Position numbers and translations under genes: made by a program. DNA of 64,000 bases from a virus. Within the stretch, counting starts at the first letter, position 1; each line of letters begins with the position of its first letter. Of this stretch, positions 26,760-34,597 are shown piece by piece. The stretch spans positions 1 to 64,000 of IMG/VR virus record IMGVR_UViG_3300025087_000061; one strand, given 5' to 3'. The notes under the pieces are model-generated. The model was not told the DNA's origin. It did no database searches and saw only the letters and a program-made list of their open reading frames with translations.

Positions 26760-27385
26760 TTTTCTCCCCTATTCCAAATTGCCGAAAACTCTTTATCTAC
26801 TTCAACTGTCCCCAAATGTTTATTTGTACAACTCGTATCTATAAATATTTTATAGCCAGCTTGTTTAACTAAATTACAAAAATAAACGTCTTCACCAATA
26901 TCGAATTGAATGTTAGGATCTGGATTTTTCATAAAAGAAAAATAAGGCTTTTTAATTTTGTTGAAAACATCCATATTAACTAATAAACATGCTGCGCCAA
27001 CACTATCTACTTCAATTAACTCATTCTCTGGGACATTATCTATCGTTTTATAATTGTTTATCATACCATTAAAAGCACAGACTGAATATGGTGTAGTCCT
27101 CATAAAAGACAACCCAGATACAATAGGTAAGTTGTGTGAAAGTAACTTAATTATTGTATCTGGGTTATGTCGATGGTCTACATCAAGAAAAAGTATGTGC
27201 GTACAGTTGTATTTTTGTGCGGCGTCAACTAATTGATTTCTCATTGATGCCAGTCCTTGATAACCACCAGCTCTAAAAAATACGTGATTATCAGGCTTGC
27301 GCATAGCCATGAACGATTCAAAAAATTCAACTGGTACTGTATTGTGTGTTAATGGCACTCCTATAGCTAATTTTACGTCTTTCAT
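26756..27385 (-). CDS. Glycosyltransferase-like protein, paralogue B
   Basis: 209 residues with the same plan as the gene at 22866: LAIGVPLTHN, RNQLVDAAQKYNCTHILFLD, a VDHRH metal-site variant, LSHNLPIVSGLSF, and GEDVYFCNLVKQAGYKIF. It overlaps the radical SAM gene by four bases. Acceptor unknown. The cassette it opens lies between head-completion and tail genes, where virion decoration would be a plausible use. Confidence 0.65.
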   Translation of the reverse strand: MKDVKLAIGVPLTHNTVPVEFFESFMAMRKPDNHVFFRAGGYQGLASMRNQLVDAAQKYNCTHILFLDVDHRHNPDTIIKLLSHNLPIVSGLSFMRTTPYSVCAFNGMINNYKTIDNVPENELIEVDSVGAACLLVNMDVFNKIKKPYFSFMKNPDPNIQFDIGEDVYFCNLVKQAGYKIFIDTSCTNKHLGTVEVDKEFSAIWNRGEK

Positions 27386-27440
27386 TTTTCTCCCGATAAT
27401 GAATGTTTTATTTTTCTTATCGGAAAATTATAAAAAGACT

Positions 27441-27860
27441 TTAACTTTTTTGAATAACAACGTTAAATTCGATTGAGTAAACCCAAGATTCATCTTCTTC
27501 TATCCAAAACGGGCCAAATATATTCTTTAACCCCATTCTATGACTATTATATCCTGTTATAGATAATTTATAATTATTAAACTGAGTAATTAAATAGCCT
27601 AAAATCGTACCTGCTTCAGAAGAAGAATTTATTGTATTAGAATGAATATTAAATTGGCAAGTGATGTCATCAATCGCTTGTGTCTGATCAGAAACTGAAT
27701 TAAAAAAACAGTCATAAGAATGGTTAAATAAAAAATATCTAACAAATGGAAAGACTGGAACTTGTGGGGCCTTTACAAAATATAACCTGCTACCTATAGA
27801 TGTATTAAAATTACTAGAAGCCGTTCCCCTTGAATAAATTGCAGTAGAAATAGAATTCAT
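27441..27860 (-). CDS. Tail terminator / completion protein candidate
   Basis: A 139-residue protein in the position of the DUF3168-type tail terminator, right after the gp10-like protein and before tail genes in the late operon. It has beta-rich sequence with no clear signature. It overlaps the gp10-like gene by one base. Call rests mainly on synteny. Confidence 0.5.
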   Translation of the reverse strand: MNSISTAIYSRGTASSNFNTSIGSRLYFVKAPQVPVFPFVRYFLFNHSYDCFFNSVSDQTQAIDDITCQFNIHSNTINSSSEAGTILGYLITQFNNYKLSITGYNSHRMGLKNIFGPFWIEEDESWVYSIEFNVVIQKS

Positions 27861-28327
27861 TATTTTCCTAAATATTTTTTAAATATATTTAAAATTTCAG
27901 ATGTATTTTGCTTTAACTGTGGTCTCAAAAATGGCCTTTTAGCAGAATACCATGTCAGGCCCAACTCATGTCTGACACCGTTATCATTTGTAGTTCCAAC
28001 TCTCCCAAAAATTGCTTGGATATTGTTACCATAAATAATTGGGCTTATTTTGCTATCTCCACTTTCTGCCCCACCACTTTCTCCCCCAGATGTCACCCAA
28101 GAAATAGACCCGTTCAAATCACCAGTATCTGGAGCAGGAGGAACACCAGGGACAGAAGCTTGATGCAAACCTTGTCCTGGGACTTTAGATGGCCACATTC
28201 TGCCCGTACCTTCAATCATAGAATCTCTAACATTAGCTGTCACGGCGACACAGCTTTCTTTAATTGCTTCTTCGCCAATAGTTTTAACAGCAGCCAAAAC
28301 CTTGTCGTCAAACCAAACAGCTTTCAT
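27860..28327 (-). CDS. HK97 gp10-like head-tail protein
   Basis: 155 residues; the N-terminal helix, the GRMWPSKVPGQG and VPGVPPAPDTGDLNGSISW stretch, and the late RHELGLTWYSAKRPFLRP segment match the HK97 gp10 family, which takes part in head-tail joining. The Pro/Gly-rich loop with GDLNGSI and RPFLRP is diagnostic. Overlaps the head-closure gene by four bases. Confidence 0.8.
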   Translation of the reverse strand: MKAVWFDDKVLAAVKTIGEEAIKESCVAVTANVRDSMIEGTGRMWPSKVPGQGLHQASVPGVPPAPDTGDLNGSISWVTSGGESGGAESGDSKISPIIYGNNIQAIFGRVGTTNDNGVRHELGLTWYSAKRPFLRPQLKQNTSEILNIFKKYLGK

Positions 28328-28641
28328 TCTACTTTCTTCAATTCTAATGATAGCGTAATATTCTTATTGGCGAGATTATCTACAAAATTTATTTGATATA
28401 ATATACCATCACAAAATGCCCTATCTTTCTCTGTTACAACAATATCTTTTGGAAAATCACAGTTAAAATAATGCGTAGAAATAGTTTTTGTCGAATCGTT
28501 GACAAATCTTTCCCTGGCTTTAAAAGCAATAAGAGTCCCTTTTAAAGTCTTAATGCCATACCAAGACGTTGTGTAACCACCCATTCCATCAGAAACAGAT
28601 GTCTGTCTATGTATTTCTAATTTGACTTTATGGCCAACCAT
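28324..28641 (-). CDS. Head closure protein
   Basis: 105 residues of mostly beta structure, beginning EIHRQTSVSDGMGGYTTSWY, which matches the phage head-tail joining/SPP1 gp16-type family. It seals the head exit after packaging and is the tail attachment point. It follows the connector gene by two bases. Confidence 0.8.
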   Translation of the reverse strand: MVGHKVKLEIHRQTSVSDGMGGYTTSWYGIKTLKGTLIAFKARERFVNDSTKTISTHYFNCDFPKDIVVTEKDRAFCDGILYQINFVDNLANKNITLSLELKKVE

Positions 28642-28643
28642 TA

Positions 28644-29801
28644 CTATACCTTGCGTTTTTTATATCTTTCAAGAATCATTTTAGCTTCTTTTGGAAAATC
28701 TCCAGCTTCAAAAACAGATAAAACAGAATTATTACCAACCCTATATTGAGTTAGGCCAAACCCATCTTCATTCCTTCTATTGTAAAAATACTTCACCAAT
28801 ATTTTTACCGCCAGTTGCAAATTTTTCGGCATATTGTCAGCAGAATACCCAGCAGTATAATCAACATAGATATTTCTAAAACCTTCTGGCCATCCACCAA
28901 ATTTCCGAATTTGAGCTTTATCTAAATCAACATAAAAACTATCTTCATGATCGTCTGTTTTATATAAATCAACCCAATTACTGTCTATCACATTTAGCCC
29001 ATACACAGGAATCAATTCTGTGGACTTAACGCTACCGTAGACAGACGAAAGAATTTCTGCTTCCCATCCATTGCCTAAGGCGTTAATCGCGGCTACAACA
29101 GCCGTTACAGTAGTATTAGAGGCAAATGTAACAGAAGTATCGGCAGTACCATCTAAAACAAGTCTTAACCCAGTTGTAGTAACAGAGACAGTTGCTGTTG
29201 ATGTTGAGTTAGTGTTTCTGACTTTCATTACTCCAATTATCCATACCGCAACTCTATCTACTGCTGTTATGGGATAATTGTTTAAATTAATTATAGAACC
29301 GCCGCTACTATCGTACCTTTCCAATCTATAACTTGTTTCTTCAAATACGCGTCTACAATAATCAGAAACAAGTCCTTCAACATCTTCTCTGATTATATCA
29401 ACTATCAGAGTTGGATCTCCGGCTTCAATATCTGAGACTATAGTTTGAGCCGCACTTTTATTGCTATCAAGTCCAAGTGTAAGTCCGGCGTCAGAACTTG
29501 TATGAGTATAAGCAATTGTCTTGCCCGTTCCAGCATTTATAGTAAAAAGTCTTGTTGTAGAAGAATATGATACAGCAAATGTTATTACACCTGTGCCGGT
29601 CAAAGTAGTGTTTGCGTTCATTTGAGTCTGAAGATGAGAGGCTAGCCCAGATCCATCATATGTACCATCACTCAAATCTATATTTACTGGACCACCACTA
29701 GAACTAGTAAGATTAAGAGTGTTATTCGCTTTAGTTATTGTAAAATATCCTTTATCAATATCTAAAAATGTAAGACAATCATCTAAACTTACAATGGCCA
29801 T
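28644..29801 (-). CDS. Head-tail connector protein with inserted beta domains
   Basis: The core is recognisable as a gp6/gp15-like connector: LNNYPITAVDRV, then NIYVDYTAGYSADNMPKNLQ and KILVKYFYNRR near the C-terminus. It is 385 residues instead of the usual 100-180. The extra length comes from two Ser/Thr-rich beta-strand inserts, at about residues 20-115 (ITKANNTLNLTSSSGGPVN) and about 190-255. Such inserts may face outward from the neck. It sits directly before the head-closure gene. Confidence 0.75.
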   Translation of the reverse strand: MAIVSLDDCLTFLDIDKGYFTITKANNTLNLTSSSGGPVNIDLSDGTYDGSGLASHLQTQMNANTTLTGTGVITFAVSYSSTTRLFTINAGTGKTIAYTHTSSDAGLTLGLDSNKSAAQTIVSDIEAGDPTLIVDIIREDVEGLVSDYCRRVFEETSYRLERYDSSGGSIINLNNYPITAVDRVAVWIIGVMKVRNTNSTSTATVSVTTTGLRLVLDGTADTSVTFASNTTVTAVVAAINALGNGWEAEILSSVYGSVKSTELIPVYGLNVIDSNWVDLYKTDDHEDSFYVDLDKAQIRKFGGWPEGFRNIYVDYTAGYSADNMPKNLQLAVKILVKYFYNRRNEDGFGLTQYRVGNNSVLSVFEAGDFPKEAKMILERYKKRKV

Positions 29802-29813
29802 AATTTTACCTAA

Positions 29814-30128
29814 TTATTCTTGATCTACAAATTTATTATAAAGACTCATGTGCTCTTCAGTCAAAAAATCTTTTTCTTTACAAACTTTTAATCTGCCTTT
29901 AATTATATTTAAAACATTTTTAGGAATATAAAATTCTTTTTCAGAATCATTAGTCCATTTAACTTCTCCATCTTCTTGATGGGTTATTGAGTACAAGTCA
30001 TGCTCATCTTCAGTAAAAGACAAATATCTTAGACAATCTTGATACATACCATAAATAGTCATGTCCACTTCTTGAGGCAATAAATTTAAAAGCAAGATCC
30101 TATCAAAAACACTCAACTTAATCAACAT
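29814..30128 (-). CDS. Hypothetical protein (104 aa)
   Basis: Acidic, helix-rich protein of unknown function between the secreted FN3 protein and the connector. No motif recognised. A possible assembly or structural accessory. Confidence 0.55.
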   Translation of the reverse strand: MLIKLSVFDRILLLNLLPQEVDMTIYGMYQDCLRYLSFTEDEHDLYSITHQEDGEVKWTNDSEKEFYIPKNVLNIIKGRLKVCKEKDFLTEEHMSLYNKFVDQE

Positions 30129-30149
30129 TTAAATCTCTCCCGTCTAAAG

Positions 30150-30533
30150 TTATGGCGAAACTGAAATCGTGACTTTCTTTTCAGGGTTAACGTAGAAATT
30201 GATTGGCTTAATGATACGGTCATGAGCCACCCATTTTACCTCAGTTGAATAATCACTTTCGTAACCATAGACATCATAAGCTGTGGCGGCGAAATAATAG
30301 GTTGTTCCAACAACAAGATCCCCTACTGAGCCCTCAACATGACCATCCACCATTGTGCCCATTTTCTGGTCAACATCTAAAGTGTATTTTTTTGACGCTG
30401 TGCCATAGTAGATCTTATACCCGGCAAGGCTGGTCTCTGCATTTGGAGACCAAGAGAACCTTGCCTCGGCAGCAAAAGCATAACTGGATAAGAATAAAAC
30501 AAAAATAGTCGCAAAACAAATTTTCTTTAACAT
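30150..30533 (-). CDS. Secreted fibronectin type III domain protein
   Basis: 127 residues with a clear Sec signal peptide (MLKKICFATIFVLFLSSYAFA, cleavage probably after AFA) followed by one FN3 domain (FSWSPNAETSLAGYKIYYG and YYFAATAYDVYGYES). The protein should be exported to the periplasm or beyond. This is unusual within a head-neck operon. The GTG at 30542 is a possible upstream start, but ATG at 30533 has AAGGTGA at good spacing. Confidence 0.7.
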   Translation of the reverse strand: MLKKICFATIFVLFLSSYAFAAEARFSWSPNAETSLAGYKIYYGTASKKYTLDVDQKMGTMVDGHVEGSVGDLVVGTTYYFAATAYDVYGYESDYSTEVKWVAHDRIIKPINFYVNPEKKVTISVSP

Positions 30534-30538
30534 AATTT

Positions 30539-31159
30539 TCACCTTGGATTAAATCTCTCCCAATATGTTTGATCTATTTCAATTGTACCTAAATGTTTGT
30601 TATCACAACCGGTATCACAATATATTTTATATCCAGCCTGTTTAGCCTTTAAACAAAATGCAAAATCTTCACTTACAACACCGTCGCCAAACCTATAATT
30701 CATTTCGAACCAAGGATAATTAATTTCTTTAAAAACACTGACATCAACCAATAATGAAGCAGCTCCAATAGCATCTACTTCAATTAATTCATTTTTATTC
30801 CATTGTATTATATTCTTGAATTTATCACCATCTTGTTCGAATATAATTGGGTCATATGGATAAGAACGCCTAAAAGATAAACCAGATACAATATCTTTAT
30901 CATGTGACAATAATTTAAGGATGGTATCGGAATGATGTCTATGATCTGTATCAAGGAACAATATATGGCTAAATGTCCCATCTTTAAGAACGGCATGAAT
31001 TATTGAATTTCGTTGATCGTCTACTCTTCCCCTATTCCCAATTATTACACTATGTTGGGGTTTCTTCAACTCTATCCATGATTCAAAAAATTTGGTCGAT
31101 AAAAAATCCCAGTTGCAAGGAAGACCAATGGCGATGTTAATATTACCCATTACAAACAC
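30539..31159 (-). CDS. Glycosyltransferase-like protein, paralogue C
   Basis: 206 residues, same plan as the genes at 22866 and 26756: IAIGLPCN, RNSIIHAVLKDGTFSHILFL, DTDHRH metal site, LSHDKDIVSGLSFRRSYPY and SEDFAFCLKAKQAGYKIY. It overlaps the HNH/AP2 gene upstream by ten bases. It stands alone among neck genes, separated from the main sugar cassette by about 3 kb. Confidence 0.65.
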   Translation of the reverse strand: MFVMGNINIAIGLPCNWDFLSTKFFESWIELKKPQHSVIIGNRGRVDDQRNSIIHAVLKDGTFSHILFLDTDHRHHSDTILKLLSHDKDIVSGLSFRRSYPYDPIIFEQDGDKFKNIIQWNKNELIEVDAIGAASLLVDVSVFKEINYPWFEMNYRFGDGVVSEDFAFCLKAKQAGYKIYCDTGCDNKHLGTIEIDQTYWERFNPR

Positions 31160-31878
31160 CAGCTAATTGCTAGTTCCGGGAAGTTTAATTTATGAGGCAA
31201 TCCTTCTCTTATAATAAATTTATCTCTTGCTAATGCTGCATCTTTAGCAGTTTTAAATGTTGTTTTGTTAAATACTGTCTTCCCATCATTTCTTACAATT
31301 GCAGAAAAAGATTTTCTCTCCGGTTTATAAGACACCCCACAATATCCAGAAGTGTTATTCGACTGTAATAATCTTTTATTAAATCCATTCTCTCTTATAG
31401 TTATAAATCTACAATTCCAAGGAGCATAAGGACCATCATTATCGATTCGATCTAATTGAAGACCTTCTTCCCATCCATTATTTAAACACCAATCATTAAA
31501 CACGGGGAATTCAAACACCCATTCACTACATACATAAATTCCACGCCCACCATAACTGTCATACGATCCATTATTCACATTTGAACATCTACTATTGATA
31601 TGTTTCCAAAGTGAATAAATTTTATTCCTTGATTTTCTTCCACCCATCCCATGAATTGTGGATCTCTCTACTAATTTCTCTATTTTAAGACAGCCGCAAG
31701 ATTGTGATTTCCCACTCCTCAAAACTTGTAAATTAACTAATTTAATTGTCTCTTTATCACATAAACATTTTACAACGACTAGCCTACCTTGCCTCTGACT
31801 ATATGGCAAATCAGCATAAATTACAACCCATCTTCCATAAACGCATCCCAAAACATATTCTTTTACATTATTACTCAT
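31150..31878 (-). CDS. AP2/HNH homing endonuclease
   Basis: 242 residues. The N-terminal half holds a Cys-rich part (KCLCDKE, SCGCLK), the middle the HNH centre (SRCSNVNN, YGGRGIYVCSEW, LDRIDNDGPYAPWNCRF), and the C-terminal 60 residues an AP2-like DNA-binding domain (SGYCGVSYKPERKSFSAIV). The ATG at 31878 follows a clear AGGAGG site and is preferred to 31896. It lies between capsid-related and neck genes and is likely a mobile intruder. The gene at 51716 is the same type. Confidence 0.8.
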   Translation of the reverse strand: MSNNVKEYVLGCVYGRWVVIYADLPYSQRQGRLVVVKCLCDKETIKLVNLQVLRSGKSQSCGCLKIEKLVERSTIHGMGGRKSRNKIYSLWKHINSRCSNVNNGSYDSYGGRGIYVCSEWVFEFPVFNDWCLNNGWEEGLQLDRIDNDGPYAPWNCRFITIRENGFNKRLLQSNNTSGYCGVSYKPERKSFSAIVRNDGKTVFNKTTFKTAKDAALARDKFIIREGLPHKLNFPELAISWCL

Positions 31879-31972
31879 AGTATTCCTCCTATACAATCCA
31901 TAATATATTGAGAGAAGAGGTGGATTAAATCTCTTGTCGGGTGCGCTCCCTATCCCTCAATATAACTATATT

Positions 31973-32290
31973 CTAACTTGCGTAAACCACTAATCCTTTG
32001 ATTACATGGAGATTTGTTACGGCACCACTGGCAAAATCAGCACCAGCAGTTGAACCGACTGTATAGGCTGCTACATTTAAACTTGTCCCCATATCGGCTG
32101 AACCCACCACGATCAGTTTATCAGCGGACTGATCCCAAAGCATGTATTTGCCAGTAGTATCGCCATAACATTTAAAATCCAAACCAGTAGCGTCTTCCCC
32201 TAAAACAATACCAGTTGTTGCACCAGTACCTACTTTCTTAAAAATTAGGCTTCCACTTGACCATTCTGATTTAACTAAAGTAACGGGCAT
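31973..32290 (-). CDS. Virion protein candidate (105 aa)
   Basis: Beta-rich, Gly/Ala/Thr-rich small protein downstream of the capsid gene. This position and composition suit a head decoration or head fibre protein, but no family is recognised. A ribosome site AGGAGGATATA precedes the ATG. Confidence 0.5.
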   Translation of the reverse strand: MPVTLVKSEWSSGSLIFKKVGTGATTGIVLGEDATGLDFKCYGDTTGKYMLWDQSADKLIVVGSADMGTSLNVAAYTVGSTAGADFASGAVTNLHVIKGLVVYAS

Positions 32291-32341
32291 AATTATATCC
32301 TCCTAATCCATACAAATGTTTATCAGCGGTGGTTCCGCATT

Positions 32342-32563
32342 CTACTTCTTATTCTTGCCTTTCTTAACTTTTGGGTCTTTTACCATTTTATCTTTTATCG
32401 GAAAGTCTAACGACTTATTCTCTATTTTAGAATCGAGAATAACAACGATACCTTTACTTTCCAAATCCAATGCTTTCTGTTTTAATATAGTCATTTTCAT
32501 TGGGGCTTTATTCCCCATCCACTCCCCAATGAATTCTACTTTTACATATTCTAATTTATTCAT
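32342..32563 (-). CDS. Lys-rich hypothetical protein (73 aa)
   Basis: Small basic protein with a Lys-rich C-terminus (KDPKVKKGKNKK). Unknown role. It lies downstream of a hairpin in the capsid gene cluster with a GGGAGAAAATG ribosome site. Confidence 0.55.
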   Translation of the reverse strand: MNKLEYVKVEFIGEWMGNKAPMKMTILKQKALDLESKGIVVILDSKIENKSLDFPIKDKMVKDPKVKKGKNKK

Positions 32564-32581
32564 TTTCTCCCTGCTTTAAAG

Positions 32582-32613
32582 ACAAAGCTTGAGTGAAATA
32601 TCTCAAGCTTTGT
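32582..32613 (-). terminator. Hairpin downstream of the 161-aa gene
   Basis: Perfect 12-bp inverted repeat ACAAAGCTTGAG / CTCAAGCTTTGT with an 8-base loop. The minus strand downstream has CTTTAAAG, so it is a weak terminator or an mRNA-stabilising structure between capsid-cluster genes. Confidence 0.6.
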
Positions 32614-32626
32614 TTAAATCAATAAA

Positions 32627-33112
32627 TTAAACAATGGCTGTTGGTTTTACTTCTTGGATAATCTTACCACCACCAAGAATACATACAATTGTCCCATCTA
32701 CTGGGTCATCAGTAGTTTCATCAGTGGCGAGCCTTGCATATTTATCAGTACCAGAAAGTCTAGAACTATCGATCTCAATCGCATAAATTTGGTCGCTACC
32801 AGCAGTAGTTGTGAACCCATACGCAGTAGCTGTCTGCATATCAGACCAAGTATCACCACTAGTACAAGTCCAATAATTAAATGCTACAGTTGTCGCAGTT
32901 GAAGGCGTAACATCATCACAACTTTCAACACTGATACGTGCAACACCAGTAGAACCAGCCGCTTTTTGAATTACCCAAAGACACTGTTCGTATTTGCCAA
33001 GATTAACAATATCCGTATTAGGACTACCATTAAACAAATCCTCATAAGCTGCTTGACTAGCACTAGGCATGGCGTTTACAACATGAACATTCTGAAAAAG
33101 TCTTCCACCCAT
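32627..33112 (-). CDS. Virion protein candidate (161 aa)
   Basis: Beta-rich, Ser/Thr/Ala-rich protein directly downstream of the major capsid gene, a common place for decoration or head-stabilising proteins. The start follows a GGAGGTATA site. Function is inferred from position only. Confidence 0.55.
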   Translation of the reverse strand: MGGRLFQNVHVVNAMPSASQAAYEDLFNGSPNTDIVNLGKYEQCLWVIQKAAGSTGVARISVESCDDVTPSTATTVAFNYWTCTSGDTWSDMQTATAYGFTTTAGSDQIYAIEIDSSRLSGTDKYARLATDETTDDPVDGTIVCILGGGKIIQEVKPTAIV

Positions 33113-33173
33113 AATTTATACCTCCATATTTATATTATAAAATTATACCCCCTACGATATTAATAAAATGTGG

Positions 33174-33200
33174 AAGCTAAGACGGGAGATTTCTTAGCTT
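33174..33200 (-). terminator. Hairpin downstream of major capsid gene
   Basis: AAGCTAAGA / TCTTAGCTT 9-bp stem with a 9-base loop in the 131-bp gap after the capsid gene. The T-tract is weak (CCACATTTTATT). It may protect the abundant capsid mRNA. Confidence 0.5.
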
Positions 33201-33243
33201 ATCAACTTTAGTTTAAAACCAAAGCCTATCCACACTAATATTA

Positions 33244-34524
33244 TTAACTTCTTGAAGTAATTACAATAAACGGAGAAATTGTGTCAGAACTGGCCTCTGG
33301 AGGCACCAATGCCTGCGGCATCCAGCTTTGACCAGCAACGTAAAAGCGCCACCGATATGCCATCTGATCAACGTCGAATTTTAGGTGCATAGAAGTGTCA
33401 AAACCAATACCACCATCACCACTAAGCATACCGAGTAGATACTGTTTCATGTCAGCAAGAATCAAATCGCCAGCAGTGCCTAAAGCTTTTGCATGGTGGC
33501 TAAAAACAACAGGGAGCCCAAACAACGTATTATACGGTTTCCCACTAGCCCCACCCGCTGGCATAAATACAGGGACACCAGCGGTGCCTACAGTTAGAGA
33601 CATGCTTGCAAGCTGAGGAAGAGTATTGGGGTTGGCAATCCAAACAGCATTAGATGGATTAATGCAACGCGCATACATTTTAATAACATTTTCCCAAACA
33701 ATGGTCGTAGCTGGTTGACCAGTCTCAGCAGTGATAGAGACAAGACAAGGGGCAGAGAGTAACCCCTGTGGCTGGCCAGCGCCAGTACCTTTAAGGATAA
33801 CCCTGTTCATTTCATAATTAAAACCATCAGTAAACCCTTCACGCAATATATTCTCCATACTCATAGGAGAAAAGCGAAGAATTTCATCACTAGCATAGGC
33901 AAGAGCTGTTACTTTATGAAGATTTAGATTAATATAACCAAACTTGATATTCTTTTCAGTAAGAGACCCTTCCTCTTCAGTCCATTGCCAAGCAACGTTA
34001 CCATATACCAAGTTCCCAGATTTATCGAAACCATTGACATAAGGAATTTTTACAGAATTTGACTGCATAGGAATTTGAGTACACCGACCCATCAACTCAT
34101 TCTGTTCTTTAGCCGCAACAAGAAGGTTTTGCCGAAATTCTTCAGGAACCAGATAACCACCGGCTTCGCCGTCACCAACATTCTGAGAAGGAGAACCAGC
34201 AGCTTTAATGGTTGCACAATTATCTTCCCATTTAGAAAGTTCTGGAGAGAGTTTACGATATCCAGACTGAGCAGCTTTAGCAACATCAGTTGCAAAGTGG
34301 GCAAGTGTTTTAAACCCAGCCTTCTTATCTTTTTCTGCTTCACTCTGACCAACCACAATACGTTTTTCAATCGGCTCTACTGCGGCTTTAATTTTTGCAT
34401 CAATTTCAAGAGCAAGCGATTCTTTAAACTTAAGAACAGCGCCTTCAACTACGGAAGCAGCACCCTTGCTGATAACTTCATTAAGTTCATCAATAGTCAT
34501 CTTACTTTTAGTTTCTTCAGCCAT
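33244..34524 (-). CDS. Major capsid protein (HK97 fold)
   Basis: A 426-residue HK97-type capsid subunit. Residues 1-110 form a helical, Lys/Glu-rich scaffold-like delta region. From about 115, AGGYLVPEEFRQNLL, then IPYVNGFDKSG, EEGSLTEKNIKFGYINLNLH and KGTGAGQPQGLL follow the family pattern, with the GLPVVFSHHA loop late. It assembles the head shell, and the N-terminal part is probably cut by the protease encoded just upstream. A GGAGGATA site precedes the ATG. Confidence 0.95.
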   Translation of the reverse strand: MAEETKSKMTIDELNEVISKGAASVVEGAVLKFKESLALEIDAKIKAAVEPIEKRIVVGQSEAEKDKKAGFKTLAHFATDVAKAAQSGYRKLSPELSKWEDNCATIKAAGSPSQNVGDGEAGGYLVPEEFRQNLLVAAKEQNELMGRCTQIPMQSNSVKIPYVNGFDKSGNLVYGNVAWQWTEEEGSLTEKNIKFGYINLNLHKVTALAYASDEILRFSPMSMENILREGFTDGFNYEMNRVILKGTGAGQPQGLLSAPCLVSITAETGQPATTIVWENVIKMYARCINPSNAVWIANPNTLPQLASMSLTVGTAGVPVFMPAGGASGKPYNTLFGLPVVFSHHAKALGTAGDLILADMKQYLLGMLSGDGGIGFDTSMHLKFDVDQMAYRWRFYVAGQSWMPQALVPPEASSDTISPFIVITSRS

Positions 34525-34597
34525 TTTATTTTATCCTCCAAATTTTATTTTATGTTTAATAATCGCCTAATATCTCTTGTATGATATCTCTAGCAAT

